Of a DNA stretch of 64,000 nucleotides, positions 63,452 through 64,000 are shown one piece after another. The position numbers were made by a program, and so were the translations under genes. The stretch comes from Oxobacter pfennigii (GTDB taxonomy: Bacteria > Bacillota > Clostridia > Clostridiales > Oxobacteraceae): NCBI RefSeq assembly GCF_001317355.1, contig NZ_LKET01000016.1:124001-188000 (forward strand). Reading direction: 5' to 3'. The notes under the pieces were generated by a model, which did not search any database, was not told the origin of the DNA, and saw nothing but the letters and a program-made list of their open reading frames with translations. Positions within the stretch are counted from its first letter, which is position 1; the number at the start of each line of letters is the position of its first letter.

Positions 63452-63460
63452 TGCTATAAT
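63452..63460 (+). promoter_or_regulatory. Extended -10 promoter upstream of fhs
   Basis: TGCTATAAT is an extended -10 element 226 bases upstream of the fhs ATG. No good -35 is seen, which fits extended -10 promoters. The 63305-63685 gap is otherwise AT-rich and shows no gene; the message would have a long leader. Confidence 0.45.
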
Positions 63461-63685
63461 ATACAATACATAGTCCTTGTACATAATTTTTGTATAACAG
63501 CACGATAAATCTATTTCTGGGTTTTGTTAACAATTTAACTCAGTATTTTTTGTGTGTTCTTGGCACAAAATATAATTGTTGTATTTTTTAAGTATCCTGC
63601 AGTATTTTAATCTCCTTATAAAGTGTAAATTTACAAATGAGGAGATAAAAAATAAATATAATTTTATACCAGGGAGGTAACATAC

Positions 63686-64000
63686 ATGGGATTTAAATCC
63701 GATATTGAAATCGCTCAAGAAGCCACGTTGAAAGACATCAGGGAGATAGGTAAGAAATTGGGCCTGTCAGAAGATGACCTTGAACTCTACGGAAAATACA
63801 AAGCAAAGGTCGACTACAACCTTCTTAAGAGGGAAACTGGTAAAAAAGCAAAATTAATACTTGTTACAGCTATTAACCCAACTCCTGCAGGAGAAGGAAA
63901 AACAACTACTACAATAGGTGTTGCAGATGCTTTATCAAAAATTGGAAAGAATGTGTTGGTTGCTTTAAGAGAACCATCATTAGGACCGGTTTTCGGAGTT
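63686..64000 (+). CDS. fhs: Formate-tetrahydrofolate ligase (3' end missing)
   Basis: The first 105 codons of formyl-THF synthetase: [20 protein letters not shown], then the P-loop [10 protein letters not shown] (residues ~66-75) and [12 protein letters not shown] at the window edge. The enzyme joins formate to THF with ATP, the entry step of the Wood-Ljungdahl methyl branch and of the reductive glycine route. ATG 63686 has GGGAGG upstream. The gene runs beyond the window. Confidence 0.95.
   Translation, partial: MGFKSDIEIAQEATLKDIREIGKKLGLSEDDLELYGKYKAKVDYNLLKRETGKKAKLILVTAINPTPAGEGKTTTTIGVADALSKIGKNVLVALREPSLGPVFGV

Overview
The window looks like a stretch of chromosome from a low-GC, strictly anaerobic, spore-forming member of the Clostridia, probably one with acetogen-like one-carbon metabolism. 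Endospore genes (spoVAC/AD/AE), clostridial Shine-Dalgarno sites, frequent TTG starts, a bifurcating-type [FeFe]-hydrogenase, a complete glycine cleavage system, two fused methylene-THF reductase-type proteins and the start of formate-THF ligase all point that way. No rRNA, tRNA, CRISPR array, transposase or prophage was seen.

Layout. 1-569: tail of a membrane acyltransferase. 0.6-12.8 kb: one-carbon/glycine island: two paralogous MTHFR-like genes and a lipoate ligase on the minus strand, then a promoter, a probable tandem glycine riboswitch with terminator, and gcvH-gcvPA-gcvPB-lpdA-gcvT::glyA on the plus strand; the last gene fuses T-protein to serine hydroxymethyltransferase. 13.0-16.7 kb: poly-gamma-glutamate module (pgsB, pgsC, a 41-aa pgsE-like gene, two secreted YjqB-like hydrolases) with no pgsA visible. 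17.0-24.9 kb: two MreB paralogues around a two-component system, a lipoprotein and a flavin amine oxidase bracketed by an 87-bp repeat. 25.2-30.7 kb: a UbiD-like decarboxylase, a 55-aa Cys protein, a chimeric pseudogene (alkaline phosphatase joined to an FtsX permease) and a collagen-like surface protein.

30.9-35.5 kb: LysE exporter with AraC regulator, then an apparently self-regulated TetR gene overlapping a rifampicin-phosphotransferase-like enzyme. 35.9-40.4 kb: a DUF1657-spoVAE-spoVAD-spoVAC-DUF421-DUF1657 operon with a divergent DUF421/DUF4363-like pair, resembling the mobile spoVA2mob heat-resistance operon of Bacillus. 40.5-42.1 kb: CGNR-type regulator divergent from a QueG-like Fe-S protein. 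42.4-52.0 kb: hydrogen module: Rex, HydC, HydB, HydA, a sensory-type hydrogenase with PAS domain (HydS), a SpoIIE-type phosphatase and a cysteine desulfurase.

52.2-56.2 kb: TetR, GPH/MFS transporter with a long leader, and a UroD/MtaA-like corrinoid methyltransferase. 56.4-63.3 kb: a decaying accessory region with a truncated response regulator, an HTH-AbrB regulator with ABC-2 transporter, a gene split by an in-frame stop, a relic of yyaL, a VOC protein and intact yyaL. 63.7 kb to the end: start of fhs, separated from yyaL by a 380-bp promoter region.

Functionally, LplA would lipoylate GcvH, and GcvPAB, Lpd and GcvT::GlyA would interconvert glycine, CO2, ammonia, methylene-THF and serine; Fhs and the MTHFR proteins sit on either side of methylene-THF. 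Rex, HydABC and HydS connect NAD(H), ferredoxin and H2 redox balance to gene control.
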